A DNA stretch of 64,000 nucleotides from Viola odorata (lineage: Eukaryota; Streptophyta; Magnoliopsida; Malpighiales; Violaceae): contig OY829537.1 in assembly GCA_963691705.1 (NCBI GenBank), positions 67,043,352-67,107,351 of the forward strand, given 5' to 3'. The notes below the pieces were generated by a model, which saw only the letters and a program-made list of their open reading frames with translations, made no database searches and was not told the DNA's origin. Positions 22,351 to 31,783 of this stretch are shown one piece after another (the stretch's first letter is position 1; each line of letters begins with the position of its first letter). The position numbers were made by a program, and so were the translations under genes.

Positions 22351-23350
22351 AAGCAAGGCGAGAGATGCCTACCCTTCTTCAAGGTTATACGCAAAAAGGC
22401 TCCTTTTGGCTGGATAGAAGAATGCGAAGAGGCGTTTACAGGCCTGAAAGCTTATCTTTCATCCGACCTGGTGTTGACGCGACCTGAGTCGGGGGATACT
22501 CTATACCTATACCTTGGTGTAGCTGATGAAGTGGTTAGTGTCGTCCTCGTACGAGACGACAACCACGTCCACCACCTAGTGTATTTTGTTAGCCATGTTT
22601 TGAAAGATGCAGAGCTGTGGTATGCTCGCATAGAAAAAATAGCGTTCGCACTGATACAGGCCAAGCGCAAAATGGACCGATATTTCCAAGCCCACCTCGT
22701 CATCGTGCTCACGGACCAACCCCTAAAAAGGATCTTCAGAAAACCTGAGTCCTCAGGAAGGATGCTGATTTGGGCCATTGAACTCAAGCAGTTTGGGCTA
22801 CAGTATAAAGCCCAACCATCCATAAAAGCCCAAGTCCTAGCAGATTTTATAGCTGAGTGCACGTTCACGCAGGATCCATTAACGGACTTACCCGAGGAAG
22901 AAAGAGATGACTTGGATCTCCCATTCCCTGAAACCTACACCGACTTGTGGGTTGTCCACGTGGATGGAGCCAAAAATCAAGAACTAGCTGGAGCCGGAAT
23001 CCTAACTAGGCATACAGATACGATACGCCATCAGGATCCTGCAGCTGTTATCCAATAACGCGGTAGAATATGAGGCACTGTTGACCGGGCTCAGAATAGG
23101 AAAAAATCTATCCATGAAAGCCATACATGACACCGGAGTAATGGGAGACTTGCGACTAAAGATATACGGCGACTCCAAGCTAGTGATAGACCAAGTCTTG
23201 GGCAACTCTCAAACTAGAGAACCCATCATGATTCAATATCTCTCTAAAGTAAAACATGAGTTGATGGAAATAAGAAAAAGGGGCATACAAGTCAGCATTG
23301 AGCACGTCCCTTGAGAGGATAATGCTGAAGCAGACAATCTCGCCAAAATT
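22350..23350 (+). pseudogene. Element A dual RNase H region
   Basis: The first RNase H (22471-22860: LYLYLGVADEVVSVVLVRDD, then MDRYFQAHLVIVLTDQPL) is followed by a second one that starts WVVHVDGAKN near 22945. The second continues with AVEYEALLTGLRIGKN-type sequence and LKIYGDSKLVIDQVLG. The presence of two RNase H domains is diagnostic of the Tat lineage. A frame break near 23000-23060 splits the second domain. Confidence 0.85.
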
Positions 23351-23383
23351 GCAGCCAGCCCGGAAGCATCCATACCCGCGGAT

Positions 23384-24690
23384 GTGTATTTTGAAGAAAT
23401 ATTTGTGCCTTCCTTCATGGAGGAACAAGTGTCGCTCTATATCGAAGAAATTGAATATGACTGGCGAATCCCTATGATAAAATACTTAAAGAACGATGAA
23501 TTGTCTGAAGATAACGCCGAAAAGAAAAAAGTGTTGAAACAGGCGGCACGATGTACATATTACGATGGGGAACTGGTTCGGAGATGTTTCTCTCATCCAA
23601 CGGCCAAGTGCATAACGGAACAAGAGGGCCTCCACACTTTACGAGAAATCCACGAAGGAATATGCGGTGTGCATGTGTCTGGCTGTACCCTGGCCATGCA
23701 AGTCTTTAGGTCAGGATTTTATTGGCCCACCATTCGCAGGGATTGCAATAACTTTGTACAAACCTGTTAGAAATGTCAGGAGTTCTCCAAAATTCCCCGA
23801 CGACCTACTAAGAAAATCTCCAAAATTGTGCCCCCCTGTACTTTTGCCAAATGGGGAATTGACATCCTGGGCCCGTTTCTGAAAGCAAGATCTCAGCTGA
23901 AATTTGTAGTCGTGGCAGTAGACTGCTTCACGAAATGGGCGAAAGCGAAAGCAGTGGCCAACATTACAACAGAAAATATATGGCGTTTTTTCAAACAACA
24001 AGTTATTATGCGATTTGGTGCCCCGTGTGCTAGTCAATGATAACGGGACACAATTCACAAGTCAATTCTTTAGAGATCAGTGCGCGGAATTTCAAATCGA
24101 ACAAAGATTCTCTTCCGTAGCTCACCCACAGACTAACGGTCAGGCGGAGGTAACCAATCAGAGTATTCTCAGTGGCATCAAGAAAAACTTAGAAGGATCC
24201 AAAAAGAAATGGGCAGACGAGTTACCGTATGTGATGTGAGCATACCGCATGACCGTTAAAACCAGTACAGGAGAAACAACCTTCGCCCTGGCTTTCTGCA
24301 CTGAGGTCGTCACACCGGTAGAAATCGATACTTTAAGCCTGCGAGTGGCGTACTTCAAGGAAGAAATAAATGAAGAGAGGTTACGAGAAAACCTCGATGC
24401 ACTACCAGAACTGCATGAAGAAACCCTTCTGAAAATGTTGTATTATAAAAGGAAAATGGCGCGTTATCACAATAGGCGCGTTAAAGAACGACTGTTAAAA
24501 GTAGGGGAGTTGGTACTCAGAGACAAATGAGCAGCTGGACAACGCATGCGGAAACTCAGTCCAAACTGGGATGGCTCATATCGCGTTACCCGCGTTACCG
24601 AAAAAGGAGCATACCATTTGGAAACACTTGACGGTACTCCCTTACCAAACTCTTGGAATATAGCTCGTTTGAAATTATACCATGCTAGAA
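23384..24690 (+). pseudogene. Element A integrase, broken
   Basis: The HHCC zinc domain (LREIHEGICGVHVSGCTLA, SGFYWPTIRRDCNNFVQTC) is followed by the DDE core. First Asp is in WGIDILGPFLKA, second Asp in VNDNGTQFTSQFF, and Glu in HPQTNGQAEVTNQS. The C-terminal part includes RMRKLSPNWDGSYRVTRV and NIARLKLYHARI. Stops or frame changes occur near 23768, 24038, 24237 and 24530. The core is present here but deleted in B. Confidence 0.88.
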
Positions 24691-24799
24691 TTTGACATAT
24701 CTCTGCACGTTTGGATAACGTTAGCAATAACATGTGTTAACACTCAAATTGGAAATATTCTTGTGCATTCTTGTGATTGATTACGTGCAGATAATGAAG

Positions 24800-25215
24800 G
24801 GTGCCAGGAGTGAAAATCCTATCCTTGTGACAATCGTGCTACATAGGCGGCTCACTAAGACGAGGCACGCCCTAGCACCGTCAGGAGTGAAAATCCTATC
24901 CTTGTGACAACCGCGCTAACATAGGCGGCTCACTAAGATGAGGCATGCCCCGACTCTCCTGGGAGTGAAAATCATATCCTTGTGACAACCGTGCTAACAT
25001 AGACGACTCACTAAGACGACGCACGCCCTAGGGAAGCAAAAAACTCCACCTTGGAAGTGAAAATCCTATCCTTGTGACGACCGCGCTAACACAGGCGTCT
25101 CACTAAGACGAGGCACGCTCCAAGGATGCGAGGTTTCAACGCTTGGAAGTGAAAATCCTATTCTTTTGATGGCCGCTCTTGATCAGACGGCTCACTAAGA
25201 CAAGGCACGCTCCAG
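24800..25215. repeat. Tandem repeat downstream of element A pol
   Basis: Five units of about 77-100 bp are built on GGAGTGAAAATCCTATCCTT, GTGACAACCGCGCTAACATA and GGCGGCTCACTAAGACGAGG. The same unit, on the opposite strand, lies at 34810-35190 in element B, so the array is an element feature. The spacers diverge between units. Confidence 0.9.
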
Positions 25216-26269
25216 GCCGAACGTGGAAATTCGAAATAAATCGTGGAATCCCAGCGAGTAACCGGATGACAAATACCTAGTAAAGTTGACTGGTTGAGAA
25301 AGCGATATGAGCAATACCAACAACACCCTAGTACATGCGGGTGAAGGCCCCTAGAGGCAACTAGTGTTTATCATTGCATGCTATTTTACTGACACAATAG
25401 AGCAACAATTGAGAATGTGTAGGAAAATCGCGGAAATGAAGAGACTAATGCCCGCGCAGGCGGTAATACCACACAGTCTATCATGATTCGCATGACGAGT
25501 GTACCATTAACGACAAATATTCTGCCACCCTGATGCAAGAAACACTGCCAGGAAGGGATACATCAACATCAATTTATATGACCTGCCGTTGATTCGAAAT
25601 ATCTACATCAACACAGTGCCGTTATGAAAACTCCCGATCCAAAAGTCATCTCGTCGATTGAATTATCTCTTCAAGGGAAAATGATAGCAATATCTGAGGT
25701 AGTAACGCCTCCAGAATGATACTCTCGATTTGAAGATGTATACGACGATAATGCCATGATATCTTCTCTTGTAAATACGGATTATATGCTTCGTATCGCG
25801 GGTAATATCCGTTATACAATTTATTTCTGAAGCTATCTCTTATCTGTTATCTGCTATATAGTAAGTAGCGTTACTCCATTCTGTTATAAAGCGCGCATGC
25901 CTAGTCATGTCGCGATATCTTGCAAAATACCCGTTATCACATGTATATGATCCTACTGATCACATGAAAATTCTATGGTGATACTATCTCTACTGGAATT
26001 CTATGGTTTTGCTGCGTTATGGCAGCCCTGCAGGCAATTGCTCAGGCCTCTTATTAACGTTATCATCTTAATATCGACATCATTATCTTATCGTGGGAGT
26101 TCGGAGAAAAAGAAACAGTGTAAAGAAGGTTAACCACAAAGGCAGATAGCAAGCAAAATACATATGATTGTTCACAAACCCGCGTAAGGGTTACAAAAGC
26201 AGAATCCCTCAGAAACAAGATAAAAAAAGGGGGCGATGCCCGAAATTCAGAAAAGGTGGCAAAAGAGGC
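25216..26269. other. Element A spacer between repeat array and antisense genes
   Basis: No gene is recognised. It is AT-rich with recurrent ATCTCTTATCTGTTATC-like words. On the minus strand, the part near 26100-26269 would be the 3' UTR of antisense gene 4. Confidence 0.4.
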
Positions 26270-26648
26270 CTATGGCGCTGCCGTCCCGCTGTCCCCCTGC
26301 CCCTCGCGATTCTGCGCCTTTGTATTGTAAAAATTGTCATTTTTAAGGACATCGGACTTCTCCAGAAAGACTTGAGTAAGGTCCTCATTGTGAAACGCCT
26401 CCTCCCCATAAAGCTGCACGAAGCAGTCGGACATGACGCCTGTGGTCGTCTCGCAATACCACTTGTATTTTTCCACCGACTCTTTCTCTAGTGCGGCCTT
26501 CTCCTCTCTCAGTGCCGCCTTCTCCTCCTCTAGTACAACATTCTTATTCTTCTCTGCCGCTAATTCAGCGTTAAGTGCAGTCATCCTAGCAGCTTCTCGC
26601 CCGTTAGCATCTTTCAACTCTTCCTTAACAATCGCCAGGGCTACCGCC
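26270..26648 (-). pseudogene. Antisense gene 4 of element A, C-terminal coiled coil
   Basis: The minus-strand frame reads AVALAIVKEELKDANG, then repeated E/K/A heptads (EEEKAALREEKAALEKE), then VEKYKWYCETTTGVMSD. It matches the end of gene 4 in element B (EEETIEKYMWYVENTAAI, near 33900-34000). It was cut from its upstream exons at 26649 by insertion of element B. The apparent start METIVTLIG at 26716 is B's LTR read in frame, not a real start. Confidence 0.8.
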
Positions 26649-27188
26649 TGATAAGATTCGAACTTTTGTGTGTCGGAAGGGGAGGTGGGGCCAATCAAAG
26701 TCACTATAGTTTCCACCGAATGTACCTACAAAGCGCCGAAGGGGGACTCCGGCGTAAACACTCCGATGCCTAAGTTAGTGAGGCGGTTCAAAATAGCAGA
26801 GGTTCCAGTTGCGATCTTAGGCTTACCTTGCGTTTTAAATGGTGGGGTATTTATAGGCCGTGTGAGGGCGTTATCTGGGAAAATAACACTTCCAGCGACA
26901 TCAAGGACGATATCTCCGAATGACGTCAGGGACGGTATCTCCAGGTGACGTCATGGGCGACAACTTCAAGTAACGTCATGGCTGTCCTGGGATGGGATAG
27001 CGCCGTGCGTGTAGGTGGATGACGCATGAGACCCCCCCCCTCCGCGCTGATGTCGACCATCCCAGGGCTCCTCGCTGGTTAAGGGGCGTCAACCTTCCTT
27101 GGCTAATCCCTGGCAGGCACGGTAGGGTTCCGGCCTTCGCAATGATACAAGGACGATAATACCCTTGAAGTATCCTTAATTGTTATCA
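26649..27188 (-). repeat. 3' LTR of element B (complete)
   Basis: On + it runs TGATAAGATTCGAAC ... CCTTAATTGTTATCA, 540 bp, with TG..CA ends. Its reverse complement aligns with the 5' LTR of A, including the ACTCCG..CTACGCCGGAGACCC segment and the TATA box. TAAGCCCAACTG next to it equals the sequence preceding A's 3' LTR (GGTTGGGCTTA, 47321-47331), confirming the LTR/internal boundary in both. Confidence 0.88.
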
Positions 27189-27324
27189 TAAGCCCAACTG
27201 AAAACGAGCCCGGGTGTTTACCAAGGGTTATCATTTCAGCTTCCGTTCAGATTGCGTGTCAACATGTGCGATATCGGGTGGCTCGGTCCTCGAGAAGCAC
27301 ATCTTTTATTGCCTTTTCTTGAGG

Positions 27325-27333
27325 CTTATAAAT
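27325..27333 (+). promoter_or_regulatory. TATA box of antisense gene 1 (B)
   Basis: CTTATAAAT lies about 60 bp before the ATG at 27393. The A copy has CTATAAAT at 47190-47183 (-), also 60-70 bp before its ATG, so the position is conserved. Confidence 0.6.
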
Positions 27334-27392
27334 TTGAATTTTCTTTGCACCAGTTACGCATCTTTTTAGCATTTCTTCTCCGTATTTGCATC

Positions 27393-27773
27393 ATGGACAA
27401 TCTTACCAAGAATTTTCTGATCTCCAAAACTCACCCTGAAGAACCTCAACGACGGTGACGTGGGCTTTCTGGAAAATATACTGATCAAGACATCTGAGGA
27501 CGTTCTGGAGCTTCAAGGAATGCTGACTCCCCTTCGGTCTAGGCTTGGTGTGGCTTCTTTGGAGGATTTCAATCCTTTAGAGTGTGTGTCCAAGTTGGCT
27601 GCTGCTGTCTCCCACATCGAGGTAGTGATCACTATGCTGCAACACAGGAAGGATCTGCTGAACTGCTGCTTGAAGGGCATGAGGATTTCTTCTGCCGGAT
27701 TGACCTCCGTGGCGGACGCTTTGAGGGAGGTCCCTACACTGTCAGAGGACGATGATGCTGGGTCCCAGGCTTG
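27393..27773 (+). pseudogene. Antisense gene 1 of element B, frameshifted
   Basis: It starts MDNLTKNFLISK, then a deletion of two bases (relative to A) after codon 14 shifts frame and stops at 27456-27458. The rest is open in 27460-27773: GFLENILIKTSEDVLELQGM, then FNPLECVSKLAAAVSHIEVV, then LKGMRISSAGL. The A copy (47122-46742) is 126 aa and uninterrupted. It is a small, probably helical protein of unknown function, and I do not recognise a named family. It is the first of four genes on the strand opposite to B's gag-pol. Confidence 0.7.
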
Positions 27774-28168
27774 ACTGTCGACCGTCGCCGTTCTACCTTT
27801 TCTTTTCTTTGTATAAATGTACGCCCAGGCCGTTAGGCCATAAATAAAATGTTTTTCTTTATGGGAGTCGCCGTTTCTTCTTGCCATGTGTCCGTTAAGA
27901 TTTCAATTGGTTGCCACATCAGCCCAACTGAAAACGAGTCCGTCCTCGGTTAGACTTTGGTAGTAGTTATCCTCGCGAACCGTTCTGTATTAATTTCACG
28001 CCGCCTTTTCAGTATCAATTGATTGGGCGGTTTTTTGGTGCTTATCGATCAGGGAGATCTTCCAATAGGCATGATCACAGGATTCAATTTTGCAATATAA
28101 CCCACTTTCGAAACGCACCAATTTTCTCAAAAATTGTGCGGGAAGATGGAAAAGCACCTCCTCCCCAG

Positions 28169-28176
28169 CTATTTAA
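28169..28176 (+). promoter_or_regulatory. TATA-like box of antisense gene 2 (B)
   Basis: CTATTTAA in CTATTTAATGGGATTTT, about 70 bp before the ATG at 28246. The A copy has the same CTATTTAATGGGA word on the minus strand (46291-46284). Confidence 0.5.
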
Positions 28177-28245
28177 TGGGATTTTCTCTCCCTTTTTCTA
28201 TTCATCTCTTTCCTCACGCTTTCTTGTTAGAATCATTTGCAGTTA

Positions 28246-28671
28246 ATGGCTGATTCCTATTCTTTAGACCTTACGGAACGCGACTCTCCTCCAACTCCTC
28301 CGACCTCTTCGGATTCTGATAATCCTCCTTCGCCCTCACGCTTGAAGAGGCGACTTCCTCGATGTAAAAGTCATAAGAGGTCAGGGAAAAGAACGACTTC
28401 GAAGACGGCCGACCCGTCTCCACTCGTTTATGCCTCACCTGTTCAGAATGGTGACGTTCTGTCTCCTCACGTCAGTCGCTCTATGGAGAGGGGTTCCATC
28501 AACGGTGTCGGTGCTGACATCGCGGCCACTGCTACCAAAGGGGAGCCAAGTTCACTAAAACTTTGTCAGACGAGGCACACCGAAGAACCCTTCCCGCCCA
28601 TTGCTGAAGAGTTTCCATCCTCGGATGAGGAATATTGGTACTAGCCTTCCTATTGGCCTGATGATGATTAA
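28246..28671 (+). pseudogene. Antisense gene 2 of element B
   Basis: It starts MADSYSLDLTERDSPPTPP, aligned to MDNSYSMDADERDASPTPQ in A. The protein has three parts: an acidic/Ser-Pro N-terminus, a very basic stretch (RLKRRLPRCKSHKRSGKR) that could be a nuclear or nucleic-acid-binding signal, and an acidic C-terminus (EEFPSSDEEYWY). A TAG at 28642-28644 falls just before the last conserved residues (PSYWPDDD, then TAA at 28669). The A version ends PSYWLGED, so the stop is a late truncation. Function unknown; no named family recognised. Confidence 0.65.
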
Positions 28672-28866
28672 TCTTACGTATCGTGCCTTTTTGTAGATGT
28701 CGTACGGCCTTGATGGAATAAAATTACGCTTTTCTCTTTCCTCCTTTCCTTAATCGTCTTTCCGCGTTAACTCCTTTCGCACTTGGTTAGTTATCGCTGA
28801 GAAGCAAGCTGCGGCTTGATGTGACCGTTTTGTCAGCTTCTAGTTAGTGGTTATTTTTCTTCGAGA

Positions 28867-28874
28867 ATATAAAT
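28867..28874 (+). promoter_or_regulatory. TATA box of antisense gene 3 (B)
   Basis: ATATAAAT in AATATAAATGCTTAG, about 270 bp upstream of the ATG at 29140. The A copy has GATATAAATGCTTGG at about 45571-45564 (-), about 310 bp before its ATG. Confidence 0.6.
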
Positions 28875-29139
28875 GCTTAGTCACTTTCTGTTTTGCACGT
28901 GTCTCGTTATCACAGACTGCTGGGCACTCAGGTCAACCTTTAAAAGGGAACCACTGTTCTCTTTTAACACTTTTGCTCGCGCTTTGAAATTATCTCTTAT
29001 CATTCTCTCTCTTTTGCTTCTTCCTCTATTCAAAGAAATTTTCTTCAATCGCTCATCGACATCGGCGGCCTATATACTGCCTTCTTGTTCCAGGTATTTT
29101 TGCCCCATTTTCCTCAGATTTTCTTCTTATTGGTTCATT

Positions 29140-31122
29140 ATGCGCATGACTAGAGACCCTAGGGGTCTTCAGATGCCCAATAGCTTTACCTGTGAAATGG
29201 TCTTGAAAGCCAAGTTAGAGGAGCATGGTATTTCCTTTCCTCCTGGTTTTTCCGTTAAGGTTCCTGAGGCGGGTCAACGGCTCCATAACCCCTTGCCCAG
29301 GAGTGACAGGATGGTCTACTTTAAGATGTTCCTTCATGGTTTTCGCTTTCCCATTCATGAGTCTGTAAAGAAATTGCTGCGTCAGTAAGATATCGACCCG
29401 GCTCAGATAACCCCTTCCTCTTGGTGCGGAATTTATGCTTTTCTTCGTGCTTGCGAACTGCAGGGTATACTTACTCCGTCTGTCAATTTATTCTGCAAAT
29501 TTTTTAGCTTCAAGTGTCGCAACTGTTTGGTCGATATCGCTCCGAGATGGAATGACGCATTCGCCCAGTCATTCTGGCAGAGGTTCAAGGGCTACGAGGG
29601 GACTGTAAAGGATTGGAAAAGTGGTTTCTTTATTGTTAGTTTTCCTTTCCGCCCTTGGCCTAGGGGCTTTAACCGCGGGCTTGTCGATTCAATTTGGGTA
29701 AACCCAGCAGTGTTGTCTAGGGAAGAGTTACATCAGGCCGTCACCTTGCTAGATATGAATTCCTCCTTCCGTATCCGAGAATTTGCCCTGTACCGGTTTT
29801 TGACGGAGTGTACTATAGGTGAGTTTCCTTTTTTTTTGTTATCATTACGACTTGCTCACTACTCTAACATGTCTTGGTGGTAGACGATACTGGAGACCGA
29901 TCGCCTGGCATGGATGCCGCTCCTTTAAACGTAACACCGCTTCAAATGCTACCGGCCTCTTCCCCACCCGATAGTTCCAGCCGTCAAGCCGCTTCGCCAA
30001 AAAAAGGAGGACTAAGACAGTTGCCGCGAGAGGGCGCGATATTCCCGCTCGGGCCTCTAGTTTTCTCAACAATTGGCTACCGGATCGAAGCAAGAGAATG
30101 ACCACGGGTCAACCCGAAATGAAGATAGTTGAGAGCGACAGCGAGGACATGGACCTCGAAGCTGGGTTTCTCCATGCTTCCACGGCGCAGCGGAAAAAAC
30201 TCAGAGTTGAGAAAACCACTCAAGCTGCTAGGATTTTTTCGAAGAAAGCCGATGAAGTCCCATTCACAAGCGTCGACCCTTCTACCGTGGTGACTACTTC
30301 TCGAGCGACAGAGGTTACTGAGGCGTCAGTGGTCATTCCCTCCGAGGTCGCTGAAAACCCATTGGTGCCTGACTCGGCTCCACCTATTGACGTTCCTGAC
30401 TCTCCCATTTCCTCTTATATTCCTGACGTTGTCGTGCCGCCTCCCAACTTGAGCATTCCTTCTGTTCCTCCACCAAGGAGCCCTCAACCATTACTCTTCA
30501 CATCCATTTCTGGCCTCGACAATTCCGTGGAAAGTTGCTCTCCTCCTTTTGTCGCCAACCTTTCTCCTTCGGACTCCCGAGTAGGAGTCTCTTCTTACCG
30601 CCTGGATCTGTCCACCTTTGGTACTCGCGGGCTTCGCGCTTTGGGGATATCGGACCCGCTATTGCGAGACCAGCCGGTAGGCTCTCTGGTGGGTGAGATA
30701 TTTGGCTCTCCCAAAGCCAAAGAGGAATTACTGCGTCTTCCCCCGATATCCAACGTGTGTGAGTTCTGAATAACGCTCTTGCCAGCTTTCGTGAAATGCA
30801 TTATTTTCTGGGCGCCCATGGTGACAAACTTCGAGGTTCCCCCGGCTTAAAAGAGCAGTTAGATGCCACCTTGGCCAAAGTGATGGAGTTGACTCAGCTT
30901 CAAAGTTGTACCCAGGCAGAGCTGGATGATTGTCGCGCCGAGCTTGCGAGGGAAAAATCAAAGGGGAAGGCCAAAGCAGAACTTTTAGAAGCGGAATTGG
31001 CGGTGGCTAAGGCTGAGTTGACGGTAGCTGACAAAAGAAACTCTTTTCTTCGTGAAGAGATATCGGCTCGGGATGCGGACTTGGCGAAGGTTTCTCCAAA
31101 GATGACTAAGGCGTTCCCATGA
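29140..31122 (+). pseudogene. Antisense gene 3 of element B: PF04195-like domain plus coiled coil
   Basis: Exon 1 (29140-29818) starts MRMTRDPRG and carries a domain seen in 'putative gypsy type transposon' proteins (PF04195 by resemblance): VYFKMFLHGFRFPIHESVKK, TPSSWCGIYAFLRACE, WNDAFAQSFWQRF. A conserved intron (29819-29883, GTGAGT..GGTAG) precedes exon 2. That exon has Pro/Ser-rich sequence, KKRRTKTVAARGR, an acidic patch (SDSEDMDLE), SLVGEIFGSPKAKEE and a final coiled coil (ELDDCRAELAREKSKGKAKA). Defects are a TAA at about 29387 where A has a sense codon, a frameshift near 29980 and another near 30755. The A copy has the same order and intron. It probably encodes an element accessory protein of unknown role. 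Confidence 0.75.
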
Positions 31123-31603
31123 TCAGATAGGGTTAGCACCAGAGAGGACTTCATTTCTTGTATTTCTCTTACTGGTCATTGGCTTGTTTCAGTTTGTAAT
31201 AATTGATGACGCTTGCCCCGTATTGTTGTTTGCAATTTTTCCTTGAACAAATAATCTTGATTCTGCTTTTCTGCGTTATCTTGTCAGCCACTAATTCGAT
31301 TATCGCCAAGTCGCGTTATCTCAGTCATCACGTCATCGCGCCATTGCGTCTATCTTGTTTCGAAAATCGATTCTTCTTTTCAGAGCATTTAATGCTCAGG
31401 ATTTCCTCATTAATGCAAATGAGGAGTCATGATGATCCAAGAGACACGTGTCAACTTGTAAGGGCGCCAAGGGTTAGCGTGCCCTAGGAATTTGTGAGAT
31501 CAAAGCGCCTTCTCACTTTTCAAGAATCGTATTCATTACCTACGCCTGTTCCTTGAGACGCCGTGACGACTGTTACAACAGTCATTTTACTTGACTTTTG
31601 CGA

Positions 31604-31611
31604 CTATAAAA
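31604..31611 (+). promoter_or_regulatory. TATA box of antisense gene 4 (B)
   Basis: CTATAAAA in GACTATAAAACCTAAC, about 175 bp before the ATG at 31784. The A copy has GGTTATAAAACCTGTC around 42484-42477 (-), about 165 bp before its ATG. Confidence 0.6.
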
Positions 31612-31783
31612 CCTAACACTTGTTTCTTTTTTCCACTTTTGTCATTTTACTCTTTCCATATTCTTTTGAGTCGGCTTCTGTTTCTCCTTTTCATCGTCTG
31701 GGTGCTCAGAGCTCCTCTCCTTAGAAAGGTATCTCTCGTTTGCCCTTACCGTCTTCTTCATCCTTTTAGCCTTTATTTCTGCT

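Noticed and set aside
24800..25215. CRISPR-like regular array
   Set aside because: This is a plant retroelement. Units are 77-100 bp, diverged, with related rather than unique spacers, and the same array occurs in a second element copy.
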